Assembly (NCBI GenBank): GCA_031551135.1
Contig: JAVBOA010000006.1
Location: 95,336-159,335, forward strand
Reading direction: 5' to 3'
Length of the DNA stretch: 64,000 bases
DNA from: JAITVM01 sp031551135
GTDB lineage: Bacteria; Bacillota; Clostridia; Lachnospirales; JAITVM01
Part shown: one piece after another, positions 26,801-34,945 of the stretch
How the letters are laid out: each line of letters opens with the position of its first letter
Position numbering within the stretch: the stretch's first letter is position 1
The notes under the pieces: model-generated
Database searches by the model: none
What the model saw: only the letters and a program-made list of their open reading frames with translations
Told to the model about the DNA's origin: nothing
Made by a program: the position numbers and the translations under genes

Positions 26801-27438
26801 TTTGCGGTTTCCGACTGTTGTTCCAGCGGCTCCAGCTTCGACTCAAGTTCTGACAAAATGTCCTCGACCCGAATTAAATTTATACGCTCTTTTTCGAGTT
26901 TATTCAATGATTCCTCACGCCGTGACCTGAATTTAACTATACCCGCCGCTTCCTCAAATAAAAAACGCCGGTCTTCGCTTTTGGCATTGAGAATTTCATC
27001 AATCCTGCCTTGCCCGATAATTGAATAGCCTTCACGCCCAATGCCGGTGTCCATTAAAATCTCGTGAATATCTTTTAATCTGCAATTGGAATTATTTATC
27101 AAAAATTCACTTTCACCGGAGCGGTATACTCTTCGGCTGATTATTAAATCCGAAAATTCTATTGGGATTTTTTTATCGTGATTGTCTATAACAATAGAAA
27201 CTTGGCTGAAACCAAGTGGTTTTCTGTTTTGAGTTCCGGCAAAAATAATATCTTCCATTTTGCTGCCTCTGAGAGATTTCGCACTCTGCTCACCCAAAAC
27301 CCATCGTACAGCATCCGAAATATTGCTTTTTCCGCTGCCGTTCGGTCCTACAACACAGGTTATTCCGCTTTTAAAATCCAATGAAATTTTCTCCGGAAAA
27401 GATTTAAAACCGTGAAGTTCTAATCTTTTTAGATACAT
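23887..27438 (-). CDS. smc: Chromosome condensation/segregation protein SMC
   Basis: Condensin ATPase, 1183 aa, the normal length. The Walker A motif GPNGSGKSN is at 31-39. There are two long coiled-coil arms and a hinge at about 505-660 with GALGELIEVP and LSPGGAMTGGS. The C-terminal head has the ABC signature LSGGERALTAIALLFA and Walker B CILDEIEAALDDSN. It acts as a homodimer with ScpA and ScpB. The start ATG has GAGGTG upstream. It heads a minus-strand operon with ftsY; rnc is not immediately upstream, unlike in many Firmicutes. Confidence 0.97.
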   Translation of the reverse strand: MYLKRLELHGFKSFPEKISLDFKSGITCVVGPNGSGKSNISDAVRWVLGEQSAKSLRGSKMEDIIFAGTQNRKPLGFSQVSIVIDNHDKKIPIEFSDLIISRRVYRSGESEFLINNSNCRLKDIHEILMDTGIGREGYSIIGQGRIDEILNAKSEDRRFLFEEAAGIVKFRSRREESLNKLEKERINLIRVEDILSELESKLEPLEQQSETAKKYLALIEEQKFLKINIFLLDTARSETELNSIEEKILIASGQLEQENKIKQIYIDEISEHKISLTQKDEKYKSFQNDLIELNNKFTQKQADIKIVEEKNNFINQELFRLENEKENNSKSLKNSKEQISALDENIKNLKENIDSENSILAQKQQEFNSISESMKTKESEIENYNINIFEGYKNVSDIKSNINKLKNNIDSLDSRKNELRNEISQNNEKILSKEKEIKESGALLIDADKIYKSLGDDIERLSTERDSLLNELEKKTNSYVSVTNEINDKQSRYRVIKELEEDFEGYYNSTKAVLKQRKTDSNFQGIHGALGELIEVPQEFETAIEIALGGYIQNIVTNNENDAKIAIEFLKKNKQGRATFLPISSIKPYNRKIDIKEKGFIGIAESLVKYDDIYKNIISFALGSAVICDTLNNAIALNKKYNNSLKIVTLEGDLLSPGGAMTGGSINKKTTNIFGRAREIKQLDEKINELKKIQAVLKNENSQINQDLEKIKADIKEKKTLFYDKEKEINNLNHFIKTSSENLDGFLEKSDDQSIENKQLDEQIFEINKDLSLKEIELLEFESEIEAIKTKLSDFQNEISSEKDFREDKIKEITNIQINISAFMENLKSKEEQLIKLNNEFLKYQENIDNYIKKIEENKVLLSENKTNIENIKSDTDNFELLIINCKSDISKIENEKVMINKALEQKEAEANKNNDIIHNLDKEKNRLELKKEQIEENRRNLFDNIWEEYNMTYQQALKFPKSEESLSALNKKENSIRNQIKEMGNVNVSAIEEFKEVKERYSFLKSQKDDIVSAEESLKKLISELTEMMGDRFKSQFKIISDNFCVVFAEMFGGGKAYLNLLDEENVLESGIEIVAQPPGKRLQNMNLLSGGERALTAIALLFAILKMKPSPFCILDEIEAALDDSNVKRFADYIKNFSKDTQFIVITHRKGTMESADVLYGVTMQEQGVSKLVSVELKEYS

Positions 27439-27906
27439 AAAACACCTCTAGAATAAAATATTTCGATAACTCGGCTTAATCAGTAAAAAATGAAAGAGCT
27501 TTAATCAAAGCGATTTATAAAAGCCAAGCATTTATAGTATACAGTATCAATAATCATTTTCAAATACTTATTAAAGAGTTTCATTTTTTGTGATAAGTTT
27601 TTTTTGATTGTATTATCAAGAAATGTTAATAATAAATTTTTAATACATTCATAAAAAATTTACAAAAGTATGTTAAAATAAAGTATAGGAGTTTGAGCTT
27701 TTTATAATTCTCAATTTCTTAGACATGATTTTATTGCAAATGAAATTGTAGTACATAATCAGAAACTTATTCTTTTATATTGGCCAAATTTTGTATTAAT
27801 ACTTATAGCGTTTCCATAATATATTGATTCAAGTGCAATTTGATTCTATTGATAGTCAGAATATTAATGTATAAAAAATCAAATTGCTGTTAAGGAGGAT
27901 ATTTTA
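27439..27906. other. Intergenic region upstream of divergent smc and stalk-protein genes
   Basis: 468 bp without a credible gene. It must hold the promoters of smc and of the plus-strand gene at 27907. The segment 27807-27862 resembles 12271-12330. No operator or riboswitch could be recognised. Confidence 0.5.
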
Positions 27907-28680
27907 ATGTTTTTAACTTTGGTATTGGTATTCGTTTTGGCTTTTTCAAATACCGTATACGCTAAGCCGCTATTCGGCTTTAATAACAACAAAAATGCTT
28001 TTGTTCACTATGATGAATATCCCGATGTTATTGATTTTGAAGATTTTTCTGACATACCACTGTATTTTCAGCATTCTGAAAACGGAAAGAATATTTATTT
28101 CTATGATATAGGCAAAAATACGAAACAAATTGATAATTATATATCAGAATTGAAAGAAAATGATTTTATACCGACCGACCCGCCTTTTAATCTTTTAAGC
28201 GGTGAACCATATAATTTTTTGACCTCTTTGTGCAACAAAAGATTGGTTTTGTCTTTTTATGAATACGAATCTACTTTTATAATCTGTATTTCCGAACTTA
28301 ACAGTATTGAGGACAGCGGTTCCGATAAAATAAAAGTTACGGTTAAAGGCGAAGAACTTGTTTTTGACCAAGACCCTGTAACGATTAATAACCGTGTGCT
28401 TGTGCCGATAAGATTAGTTGCAGAAAAGCTGAATTGCAAGGTTGAATGGGATGAAAAAACACAGACTGTTTATATAAATAAAAGCAATGTCGCTTTGCAG
28501 AAAAAAGCTGTTAAGTCAAACGAAATTAATGTTTATGTAAACAATGAAGCTGTTATTTTTGATGAACAGCCGCCCGTTAATATCAACGGCAGAATATTGA
28601 TACCAATACGAAACGTTGTCGAAAAGCTCGGCTATACCGTTGGCTGGTCAGAAGCCGCCAAAACTATCAGCATAAAATAA
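27907..28680 (+). CDS. Exported protein with two copper-amine-oxidase-like stalk domains
   Basis: Secreted protein of 257 aa. A signal peptide (MFLTLVLVFVLAFSNTVYA) ends at about residue 19. The middle part (about 25-130) is unrecognised. Two repeats of the copper amine oxidase N-terminal-like (stalk) domain follow: about 140-195 (VTINNRVLVPIRLVAEKLNC) and 200-257 (VNINGRILIPIRNVVEKLGY). Such domains are common in surface proteins of Clostridia and are not evidence of oxidase activity. AGGAGG lies upstream of the ATG. Monocistronic. Confidence 0.82.
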   Translation: MFLTLVLVFVLAFSNTVYAKPLFGFNNNKNAFVHYDEYPDVIDFEDFSDIPLYFQHSENGKNIYFYDIGKNTKQIDNYISELKENDFIPTDPPFNLLSGEPYNFLTSLCNKRLVLSFYEYESTFIICISELNSIEDSGSDKIKVTVKGEELVFDQDPVTINNRVLVPIRLVAEKLNCKVEWDEKTQTVYINKSNVALQKKAVKSNEINVYVNNEAVIFDEQPPVNINGRILIPIRNVVEKLGYTVGWSEAAKTISIK

Positions 28681-28837
28681 TTTCAGACAGACTGAAGATA
28701 AATTTCTATTTTTGATTTTCCTCAATGTAACAAATATGTATAAAGTCTCATAGAATAGTATTAGGACATGAACACTGGTCCAAATACAAACATTCCCCTT
28801 GACTGGGAATTTATAAATAAATTCAGGAGGCTTTGAC

Positions 28838-29146
28838 ATGAAAGAAAATGTTTTAATCGAAAGTATGCTTAGATATGTTGGTCAAACCGTTACTATTTTT
28901 ACTGAAAGCGGCGGTTTATCCGGATCCGGTTTTACAGGCATACTCGCCGGAGTTTCTTGTGATACTGTTAAATTAATCACAGATATCGGCGCTCCACCTA
29001 GCTGTCCGGTTGGCAGTTCATGTGATTGCGGCCATAGAAGATGCTGCATGCCAAGAAAAAGATTTAACTGTTGCGAAAACTTTCTAGGTTCCGTTACCGA
29101 AATACCTATTTGTAAAATAGTTAGTTTTGTACACAACGCGATCTAA
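28838..29146 (+). CDS. Cysteine-rich small protein (102 aa)
   Basis: I cannot name the family. The first half (YVGQTVTIFTESGGLSGSGF, then GILAGVSCDTVKLIT) looks like a small Sm-like or SH3-like beta barrel. An insert rich in Cys and basic residues follows (CPVGSSCDCGHRRCCMPRKR, then NCCENF), and the chain returns to a last beta-strand pair (SVTEIPICKIVSFV). There are ten cysteines, enough for a metal site or, in spores, cross-linking. No signal peptide. AGGAGG precedes the ATG, and the leader contains a small hairpin (28792-28810). Confidence 0.6.
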   Translation: MKENVLIESMLRYVGQTVTIFTESGGLSGSGFTGILAGVSCDTVKLITDIGAPPSCPVGSSCDCGHRRCCMPRKRFNCCENFLGSVTEIPICKIVSFVHNAI

Positions 29147-29293
29147 TACTAATCTCAATTTGAAACCTTGAAATGAAGGGAAGCTATTTTACGTTAATGT
29201 AAAACAGTGCTTTGACCGCATATTGAAAGGCTTGAAAATAGATTCGTATAAATTCAATAAATAAATTACAAATTAAATATATATCACAAAACC

Positions 29294-29326
29294 CTGCCTT
29301 GATTAAAAAATCAAGGCAGTATTTAT
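29294..29326 (+). terminator. Rho-independent terminator
   Basis: CTGCCTTGA (29294-29302) and TCAAGGCAG (29311-29319) form a 9-bp stem extended by ATT/AAT, followed by TATTTATTT. Confidence 0.75.
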
Positions 29327-29338
29327 TTCTGCTTAAAC

Positions 29339-29455
29339 TTATACTATTTTCAATATTAAGGATAGAAAAAAATATTTCATTTCGCGCCAGGAGCATTGCG
29401 CGAAACGCTCCGCTGTGAAAAAATTTTTTCTATTATCTAAATGAAAGTAGTATTA
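29339..29455. mobile_element. MITE family 1, long form, copy 11 (inverted orientation)
   Basis: 117 bp with direct TTA triplets. The stem is TTTCGCGC / GCGCGAAA and the right terminus has one change (TGAAAGTAGTA). Confidence 0.86.
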
Positions 29456-29494
29456 AATCATCAAATTGCTGTAAACCTATTTTTTATTAGGCTT

Positions 29495-29659
29495 TTAGCT
29501 GCTTTGACCGCTAATCAAACTCAGCTTTTCTATAGTTTTTTCCAATTTCAAAATCGTTTGAGTCAGCGTACTTATTTGCGACTCAAACCTCATTAGTAAA
29601 TAAATGGAAACCACTGTAGGAAACCCTACGTTTGCGATAGCGTTAAAAATCTCTTCCAA
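29495..29659 (-). CDS. YvrJ-family small membrane protein
   Basis: About 54 aa, matching the YvrJ pattern: IFNAIANVGFPTVVSIYLLMRFE, then a short coiled coil (QISTLTQTILKLEKTIEKL). One transmembrane segment with a cytoplasmic or exposed helix; function unknown in the family. The start is the TTG at 29659, because AAAGGAGG lies eight bases before it. The ATG ten codons upstream precedes that ribosome binding site and is unlikely. Confidence 0.75.
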   Translation of the reverse strand: MEEIFNAIANVGFPTVVSIYLLMRFESQISTLTQTILKLEKTIEKLSLISGQSS

Positions 29660-29753
29660 AAAAAAACCTCCTTTAATTAATTTAACCATGGTTAAATCTA
29701 TTATGAAGGTTTTTTTCTGAAATAAGAATTGGATAACTTATTATAATTTTACA

Positions 29754-30761
29754 TCACAAAATCTGGATATTACTTTTTTCGCATAATTCAATCATTTCAT
29801 CATCCCAAACAGAAGCCTGAACTTCACCGATATGAGCTTTATTCAATAAAAACATACATATACGGCTTTGACCAAGACCGCCTCCGATTGTGTAAGGCAG
29901 TTTTTTATTAAGAACAGCTTTATGGTAGTCAAGTTCAAGCCGGTCAAAGCATTTCTTTTCGTTTATCTGCTCCAATAAAGAGTTCTCGTCAACGCGAACT
30001 CCCATAGAAGAAACCTCGAACGCCTGATTCAAAATCGGATAATAAAATAAAATATCACCGTTTAAAGCCCAATCATCATAATCCGGCGCGCGGCCGTCGT
30101 GCGGCTGCCCCGATTTCAAATTCCTGCCGATTTGCGATAAAAAAACGGCTCCGTATTTTTTACAAATTTCGTTTTCACGCTCTTTCGGGCTTAATCCGGG
30201 ATATAAATCTTCCAATTCCTGCGATGTAATAAATTTAATTTCATCTGGCAAGTAAGATTTCAAAACAGGATGAGCTTCTTTTACCAGTGCTTCTATTTTC
30301 TTAAAAACCTTGTATATTTTTCGTACTGTATAATATAAAGTTTCGAGATTTCGGCTTTCTTTCGGGATAATTCTTTCCCAATCCCATTGGTCCACATAAA
30401 TTGAATGTAAATTATCAAGTTCTTCATCTCGTCTGATTGCATTCATATCTGTATAAAGACCCTCGTTTTTCAAAAATCCATATCTTTTTAAAGCAAGCCG
30501 TTTCCATTTTGCAAGAGAATGAATAATCTCAACTTCTTGATTTGAAATATCTTTTATCTCAAAGGAAACAGGACGCTCGATTCCGCTCAGATTATCGTTT
30601 AGACCTGATTGCGGAAATACGAAAAGCGGTGCCGATACCCTTGTCAAATTCAATTCCTGAGCCAAAAGTTTTTCAAAATTATCTTTTACAAATTTTATAG
30701 CAAGCTCCGTTTGGCGAATACTAAGCTTAGGATCATAATATGTAGGAATCATTAAAGACAT
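29754..30761 (-). CDS. asnA: Aspartate-ammonia ligase
   Basis: Ammonia-dependent asparagine synthetase related to class II tRNA synthetases; about 335 aa against 330 in the family. Typical blocks are SIRQTELAIKFVKDNFEKLLAQ, FVFPQSGLNDNLSG, VDQWDWERI, DDWALNGDILFYYP and GGGLGQSRICMFLL. The ATG at 30761 has AGGAGGAGG upstream, so the 15 additional N-terminal codons were dropped. Monocistronic; a long MITE lies upstream. Confidence 0.96.
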   Translation of the reverse strand: MSLMIPTYYDPKLSIRQTELAIKFVKDNFEKLLAQELNLTRVSAPLFVFPQSGLNDNLSGIERPVSFEIKDISNQEVEIIHSLAKWKRLALKRYGFLKNEGLYTDMNAIRRDEELDNLHSIYVDQWDWERIIPKESRNLETLYYTVRKIYKVFKKIEALVKEAHPVLKSYLPDEIKFITSQELEDLYPGLSPKERENEICKKYGAVFLSQIGRNLKSGQPHDGRAPDYDDWALNGDILFYYPILNQAFEVSSMGVRVDENSLLEQINEKKCFDRLELDYHKAVLNKKLPYTIGGGLGQSRICMFLLNKAHIGEVQASVWDDEMIELCEKSNIQIL

Positions 30762-31160
30762 AAAAACCTCCTCCTGATACTGCAAAACATTTTCATAAAA
30801 TATCATTTAAAAAAAATTAAACTGCTATTTATGCTATTTCCCTTTTAAAGAATAGAAAAAAATATTTCATTTCGCGCTTGAAGCGTGCGCGAAACGCTCC
30901 GCTTTAAAAATTTTTTTCTACAAATTAAATGGGAAATAGTATTAGTATAATACTTTATAGAATTTTAAACAATAACAATTTTACGATAAAAAAGCCGCAA
31001 AAGCAATTTTTTTCAAAGCAAATGATATTCAAATATTCTCTTTTTATCTTTCGACAAATTCGAAAATACTTATCAAATGCATAACTAATTCCGATATAAA
31101 TTATATCTTGAATTATGATTTTTAGGATTTAGCATTGAAAAGTAAACAAGGTGGTATCGG
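30762..31160. other. Intergenic region between asnA and the kinase cluster
   Basis: About 400 bp holding a long MITE (30829-30944). The promoters of the divergent genes must lie here, but none was assigned with confidence. No RNA leader was recognised. Confidence 0.6.
30829..30944. mobile_element. MITE family 1, long form, copy 12 (inverted orientation)
   Basis: 116 bp with direct TTA triplets. The termini are TGCTATTTCCC and GGGAAATAGTA: a diverged but still self-complementary version, apart from the G-T position. The stem is TTTCGCGC / GCGCGAAA. Confidence 0.84.
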
Positions 31161-32609
31161 ATGAGAGAAGTGAAGCTTTTGAGAATTTTGGAAAAAGCGG
31201 ATGTTGGAGTTTTTAAAATAAATAAAAAATTCGGGGATTTTTATATAGACGGATCGGAAATTTTTAATAATATTGTCGGAATAGAAGCCGACGAAATTCA
31301 TCTTGATAGATTTATAGCCCAAATTGTCGAAAACAGACATAAGATTAAATCAGAAATATTAAGCTCTTTTGAAAATGCTTTAGAATTTGATTTAGACATA
31401 AAAATTGAAAACAATGGCTGGAAGATATTCGGCACACCCTATTCGGACGAGAATGGATTTTGCATTATCGGCGGAATTAAGAAAAACGAAAATAGAGAAT
31501 CGGATAGTGAATATTTAATTTCTATGTTTCATGAAATAAGAACGCCTATAAATGCTATTTTGAGTACCATTCACCTTTTGAACAAAACAAAACTTGATAA
31601 AATCCAAAGAAATTATTTGGACAAAACCAAACTTTCCGCTAAAACATTGCTGATGATTGCAAACAATATTTTGGATTTTTCAAAAATTCAATCCGGAAAA
31701 ATTAAAATTGAAAATACGAAATTTTCGTTGCATTATTTATTGGACGAAATAGATACTTTATTTCATAGCCAAATTTTACAAAAAAATCTGCAATTTAAAA
31801 TTATAATAGACCGCAGCATTGAAAAAAATTTAATTGGTGATTCACTAAAGCTCAAACAGATATTACTTAATCTTGTAAGTAATTCGATAAAATTTACAAA
31901 AGAAGGATATATCAAAATAGAAATCATTAAGCAGAAACAGGCTGAAAATAAAATTAAACTCTTATTTAATGTGGAAGACACGGGAATAGGTTTATCTTTA
32001 GAAGAGACTAACAAGCTTTTCGAACCATTTTCACAAGCAAATTCTTTGATTAATTTAAAATATGGCGGAACCGGTTTGGGTTTGGCGATCAGCAAAAAAT
32101 TGGCGGAAATAATCGGCGGCGAAATCTGGTGCGATAGTTTATCCGGACAAGGTACGGTTTTTAGATTCACGGCTGATTTTTTTATCGATACATCAAAAAA
32201 TGACCCTGACTATAATGCATATGTACTGCCCCAAAATCTAAAAAACAAAAAGATTCTGCTTGTTGAGGATGATGAAATAAATAAAACTCTTACAAAAGAA
32301 ATTTTATCAGCCGAAGGTTTTTATGTTGATCTTGCCGAAAATGGATTAGAGGCTGTTTTTTTATCTAAAAATAAAAATTACGATATTATTTTAATGGATT
32401 TACATATGCCCGAAATGGACGGTATAGCTGCCGCCAATAAAATCCGTGAATTTAGCTCTTTGCCGATAATCGCGCTGACGGCTAACTCACTGGAAGAAGA
32501 TAAATTCGAATGTTTGTCTGCCGGAATGAACGACTTTTTAAACAAACCGATTGATCCTTTTGAGCTTTATAAATGTATTGAAAGGTGGTTAATAAATGAA
32601 CCCGATTAA
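31161..32609 (+). CDS. Hybrid histidine kinase with receiver domain
   Basis: Soluble hybrid sensor kinase, 482 aa. A short N-terminal PAS-like region (1-105) precedes the HisKA dimerisation domain with phosphoacceptor His124 in MFHEIRTPINAI. The ATPase domain follows: N box LLNLVSNSIKFT, G1 VEDTGIGL, G2 YGGTGLGLAI. The C-terminal receiver domain (about 355-475) has acidic residues in LLVEDDEI, phosphoacceptor Asp413 in ILMDLHMPEMDG and conserved Lys in LNKPID. There is no membrane segment. The stop overlaps the next gene by 14 bases, so the two kinases are coupled and probably form one relay. Confidence 0.92.
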   Translation: MREVKLLRILEKADVGVFKINKKFGDFYIDGSEIFNNIVGIEADEIHLDRFIAQIVENRHKIKSEILSSFENALEFDLDIKIENNGWKIFGTPYSDENGFCIIGGIKKNENRESDSEYLISMFHEIRTPINAILSTIHLLNKTKLDKIQRNYLDKTKLSAKTLLMIANNILDFSKIQSGKIKIENTKFSLHYLLDEIDTLFHSQILQKNLQFKIIIDRSIEKNLIGDSLKLKQILLNLVSNSIKFTKEGYIKIEIIKQKQAENKIKLLFNVEDTGIGLSLEETNKLFEPFSQANSLINLKYGGTGLGLAISKKLAEIIGGEIWCDSLSGQGTVFRFTADFFIDTSKNDPDYNAYVLPQNLKNKKILLVEDDEINKTLTKEILSAEGFYVDLAENGLEAVFLSKNKNYDIILMDLHMPEMDGIAAANKIREFSSLPIIALTANSLEEDKFECLSAGMNDFLNKPIDPFELYKCIERWLINEPD

Positions 32610-34896
32610 AAATTCCCTAACCCTAAATCTTTTAAATGACCTTCAAACTTTTGTATACGTATCCGACGTTGAGACTTGTGAAATTTTGTTCATAAATGAA
32701 AACATGAAAAAAGAATTTTCATTGACCGATGATGTTATCGGAAAAGTTTGTTTCAATGTTTTTGATGGCTCAAAAGGTAAAAACTGCGATCTTTGCTATG
32801 TTGAAAACGCTTCGGATGAATCTTTCTCTGTTTGTTCTTGGGATGAATATAATTCTAAATTGGATAAATATTATAGAAATACGGATTCATTTATAGAATG
32901 GACGGACGGAAAAATGGCTCATTTAAGAGAAGCTCACGACGTTACCGAGCTTTATAAACAAAAAGCCGAGCTTGAGGAAAGCAGGAAGCTGGCAGATAAA
33001 ACAAACAAAACAAAAACTGATTTTTTTGACAGAATGAGTAAGAATATAACCTTGCCGATTAACACAATCATCGGACTTACAAAGATAGCCAATGATTCAT
33101 TTGACATAACGAAAATTCAAAAATGCCTGAAAAAAATATCAAAAGAGACAAAATCGCTTTCGCAGCTTACTTCCGATGTTTTTGATATGGCGAAAATCGA
33201 GACCAATGATTTCGAACTCGTAAAAGAACCGTTTAGCATCGAGAATTTATTGATTGGGGTTTCGAATAATATCAGCCCGAAATGCAGTGAAAAATCTCAG
33301 ATGTTTCAAATAAAAATGGATATGGAAATGCCTGCCTATTTTGTCGGCGACGAGCTTCGAATTTCGCAGATATTAAATAACCTCTTAAATAATGCAACCC
33401 GATTTACTCCGAATGGCGGTAAAATTCAGCTGGAAGTAAATCAAATTTCACTTGTAAATAATGTTTCAACTATCGAATTATCCGTAAGTGATACCGGATT
33501 CGGGATTTCGAAAAAACAATTGTCCAATATTATAGCTCTTTTCGAAGAAAAGGATTTGGGTCAATTAAGTCAATATCAAGAAGTTGGCTTAGGCTTACCG
33601 CTTTGCAAATCGATTGTCGATAAAATGGGCGGCGAGCTCAGAGTTTATTCGAATGAAATAATCGGTTCGACATTTTATTTTACAATAAAACTGGAGGTGT
33701 TTGAGAGCCGTTTTTTTGACCGAAAGCTTCTGCCTGGCACGAATATTAAAAATCTCAATGTTCTTTTAATCGATAGTTCTTTTGAAACCTGCGAATATTT
33801 CAGAAAAATAATGCGCGGATTTAAGGTTGAATGTGATACAAGCACTACTTATTTAGGTGTTATGGATAAACTGGATGATGCAAAACAGAACAATAAACCC
33901 TACAATATAGTTTTTCTGGACAAAGATGCCTACGATATGGATAGTTTGGCGGTAGCGAAATCTATAAAATCAAAGTTTGAAAATACATCAATTATTATAA
34001 TGAAATCAAAAGACGAAGATGAATCAGAATTTCTTGAGGCAGGCTTCACGAAATTCATAAAAAAACCGCTCTTCCCCTCTTTGATTTTGGATACTATAAA
34101 TGAGATTATTTCTATACCAAACAAGGGTCAAAATCAATATATTGCGGATAAATATAATTTTTCGAACAGGCATATTTTATTAGTAGAAGATGTAGATATA
34201 AATCAGGAAATTGTTGCAAAAATGCTGAGGGATACGAAAGTAAATATTTCTTATGCCGAAAACGGCTTGATAGCGCTGGAAATGTTTAAGCAGGAATCCG
34301 AAAAATATGATTTGATTTTGATGGACGTGCATATGCCGGAGATGGACGGTATTGAGGCAGCGAAATCCATTCGGGCATTAAATACCGAAAAAGCTAAAGA
34401 TATACCGATAATCGCCCTAACCGCAAATATTTTTACCGAAGATATTGAAAAATGTCTCGAATGCGGAATGAACAGCCATGTACCAAAACCGGTCGAATTT
34501 GATTCGCTTATCGAAAAGCTTGTGGAATTTTTGCCGGCCAATAATCGAAACGGCGATAAAATCGAGATTTCGGAATATATCGATATTGAAGAAGCTTTAA
34601 CGCGCGTTCGCGGCAACGAAAAAGTATACAAAGCTTTATTGGGTAATTTTATGAAAAATAGCAAATTTGAGCTTTTAAAAAGCGAAATATCAAGAAATGA
34701 ATACGAAAAGGCTTTCAAAACCGCTCATTCCATAAAAGGTGCCGCCGCAAACTTATCATTAATTGCAATTTACAGAATTATAAATATTATAGAGCATGAA
34801 ATTTTGGACGGAAGAAATACTTCCGAATCTATGGAAGAAGCTCAAACGGTTTTGGCGGATACCATGCGCTGCATAGAAACTTATTTGATGGCATAG
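32596..34896 (+). CDS. Hybrid kinase-like relay protein lacking the phosphoacceptor histidine, with two receivers and HPt
   Basis: 766 aa, soluble. Order: PAS-like N terminus (1-120) with CDLCY; degenerate HisKA (about 140-200), where the usual SHEIRTP reads SKNITLP, so Lys149 stands in place of His. The ATPase domain is intact in outline (LLNNATRFTPNGG, VSDTGFGI, GLGLPLC). Receiver 1 (about 395-510) has lost part of its acidic pair (LLIDSS) but keeps FLDKD. Receiver 2 (about 525-645) is canonical, with Asp577 in LMDVHMPEMDG. The C-terminal HPt domain has His711 in AHSIKGAAANL. It probably receives phosphate from the upstream kinase, which has a normal histidine. Start ATG at 32596 overlaps that gene. 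Confidence 0.88.
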   Translation: MNPIKNSLTLNLLNDLQTFVYVSDVETCEILFINENMKKEFSLTDDVIGKVCFNVFDGSKGKNCDLCYVENASDESFSVCSWDEYNSKLDKYYRNTDSFIEWTDGKMAHLREAHDVTELYKQKAELEESRKLADKTNKTKTDFFDRMSKNITLPINTIIGLTKIANDSFDITKIQKCLKKISKETKSLSQLTSDVFDMAKIETNDFELVKEPFSIENLLIGVSNNISPKCSEKSQMFQIKMDMEMPAYFVGDELRISQILNNLLNNATRFTPNGGKIQLEVNQISLVNNVSTIELSVSDTGFGISKKQLSNIIALFEEKDLGQLSQYQEVGLGLPLCKSIVDKMGGELRVYSNEIIGSTFYFTIKLEVFESRFFDRKLLPGTNIKNLNVLLIDSSFETCEYFRKIMRGFKVECDTSTTYLGVMDKLDDAKQNNKPYNIVFLDKDAYDMDSLAVAKSIKSKFENTSIIIMKSKDEDESEFLEAGFTKFIKKPLFPSLILDTINEIISIPNKGQNQYIADKYNFSNRHILLVEDVDINQEIVAKMLRDTKVNISYAENGLIALEMFKQESEKYDLILMDVHMPEMDGIEAAKSIRALNTEKAKDIPIIALTANIFTEDIEKCLECGMNSHVPKPVEFDSLIEKLVEFLPANNRNGDKIEISEYIDIEEALTRVRGNEKVYKALLGNFMKNSKFELLKSEISRNEYEKAFKTAHSIKGAAANLSLIAIYRIINIIEHEILDGRNTSESMEEAQTVLADTMRCIETYLMA

Positions 34897-34945
34897 AAAT
34901 CACGGAACCCCTTATAAATAAATTTTTGCTTACAGGAGGACAATT

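Noticed and set aside
24056..27384. Several plus-strand frames of 60-90 codons opposite smc.
   Set aside because: They are antisense shadows of smc with no ribosome binding sites or family likeness.
27439..27906. Possible small RNA or 4.5S RNA gene near smc-ftsY.
   Set aside because: No conserved SRP RNA motif or strong hairpin is present.
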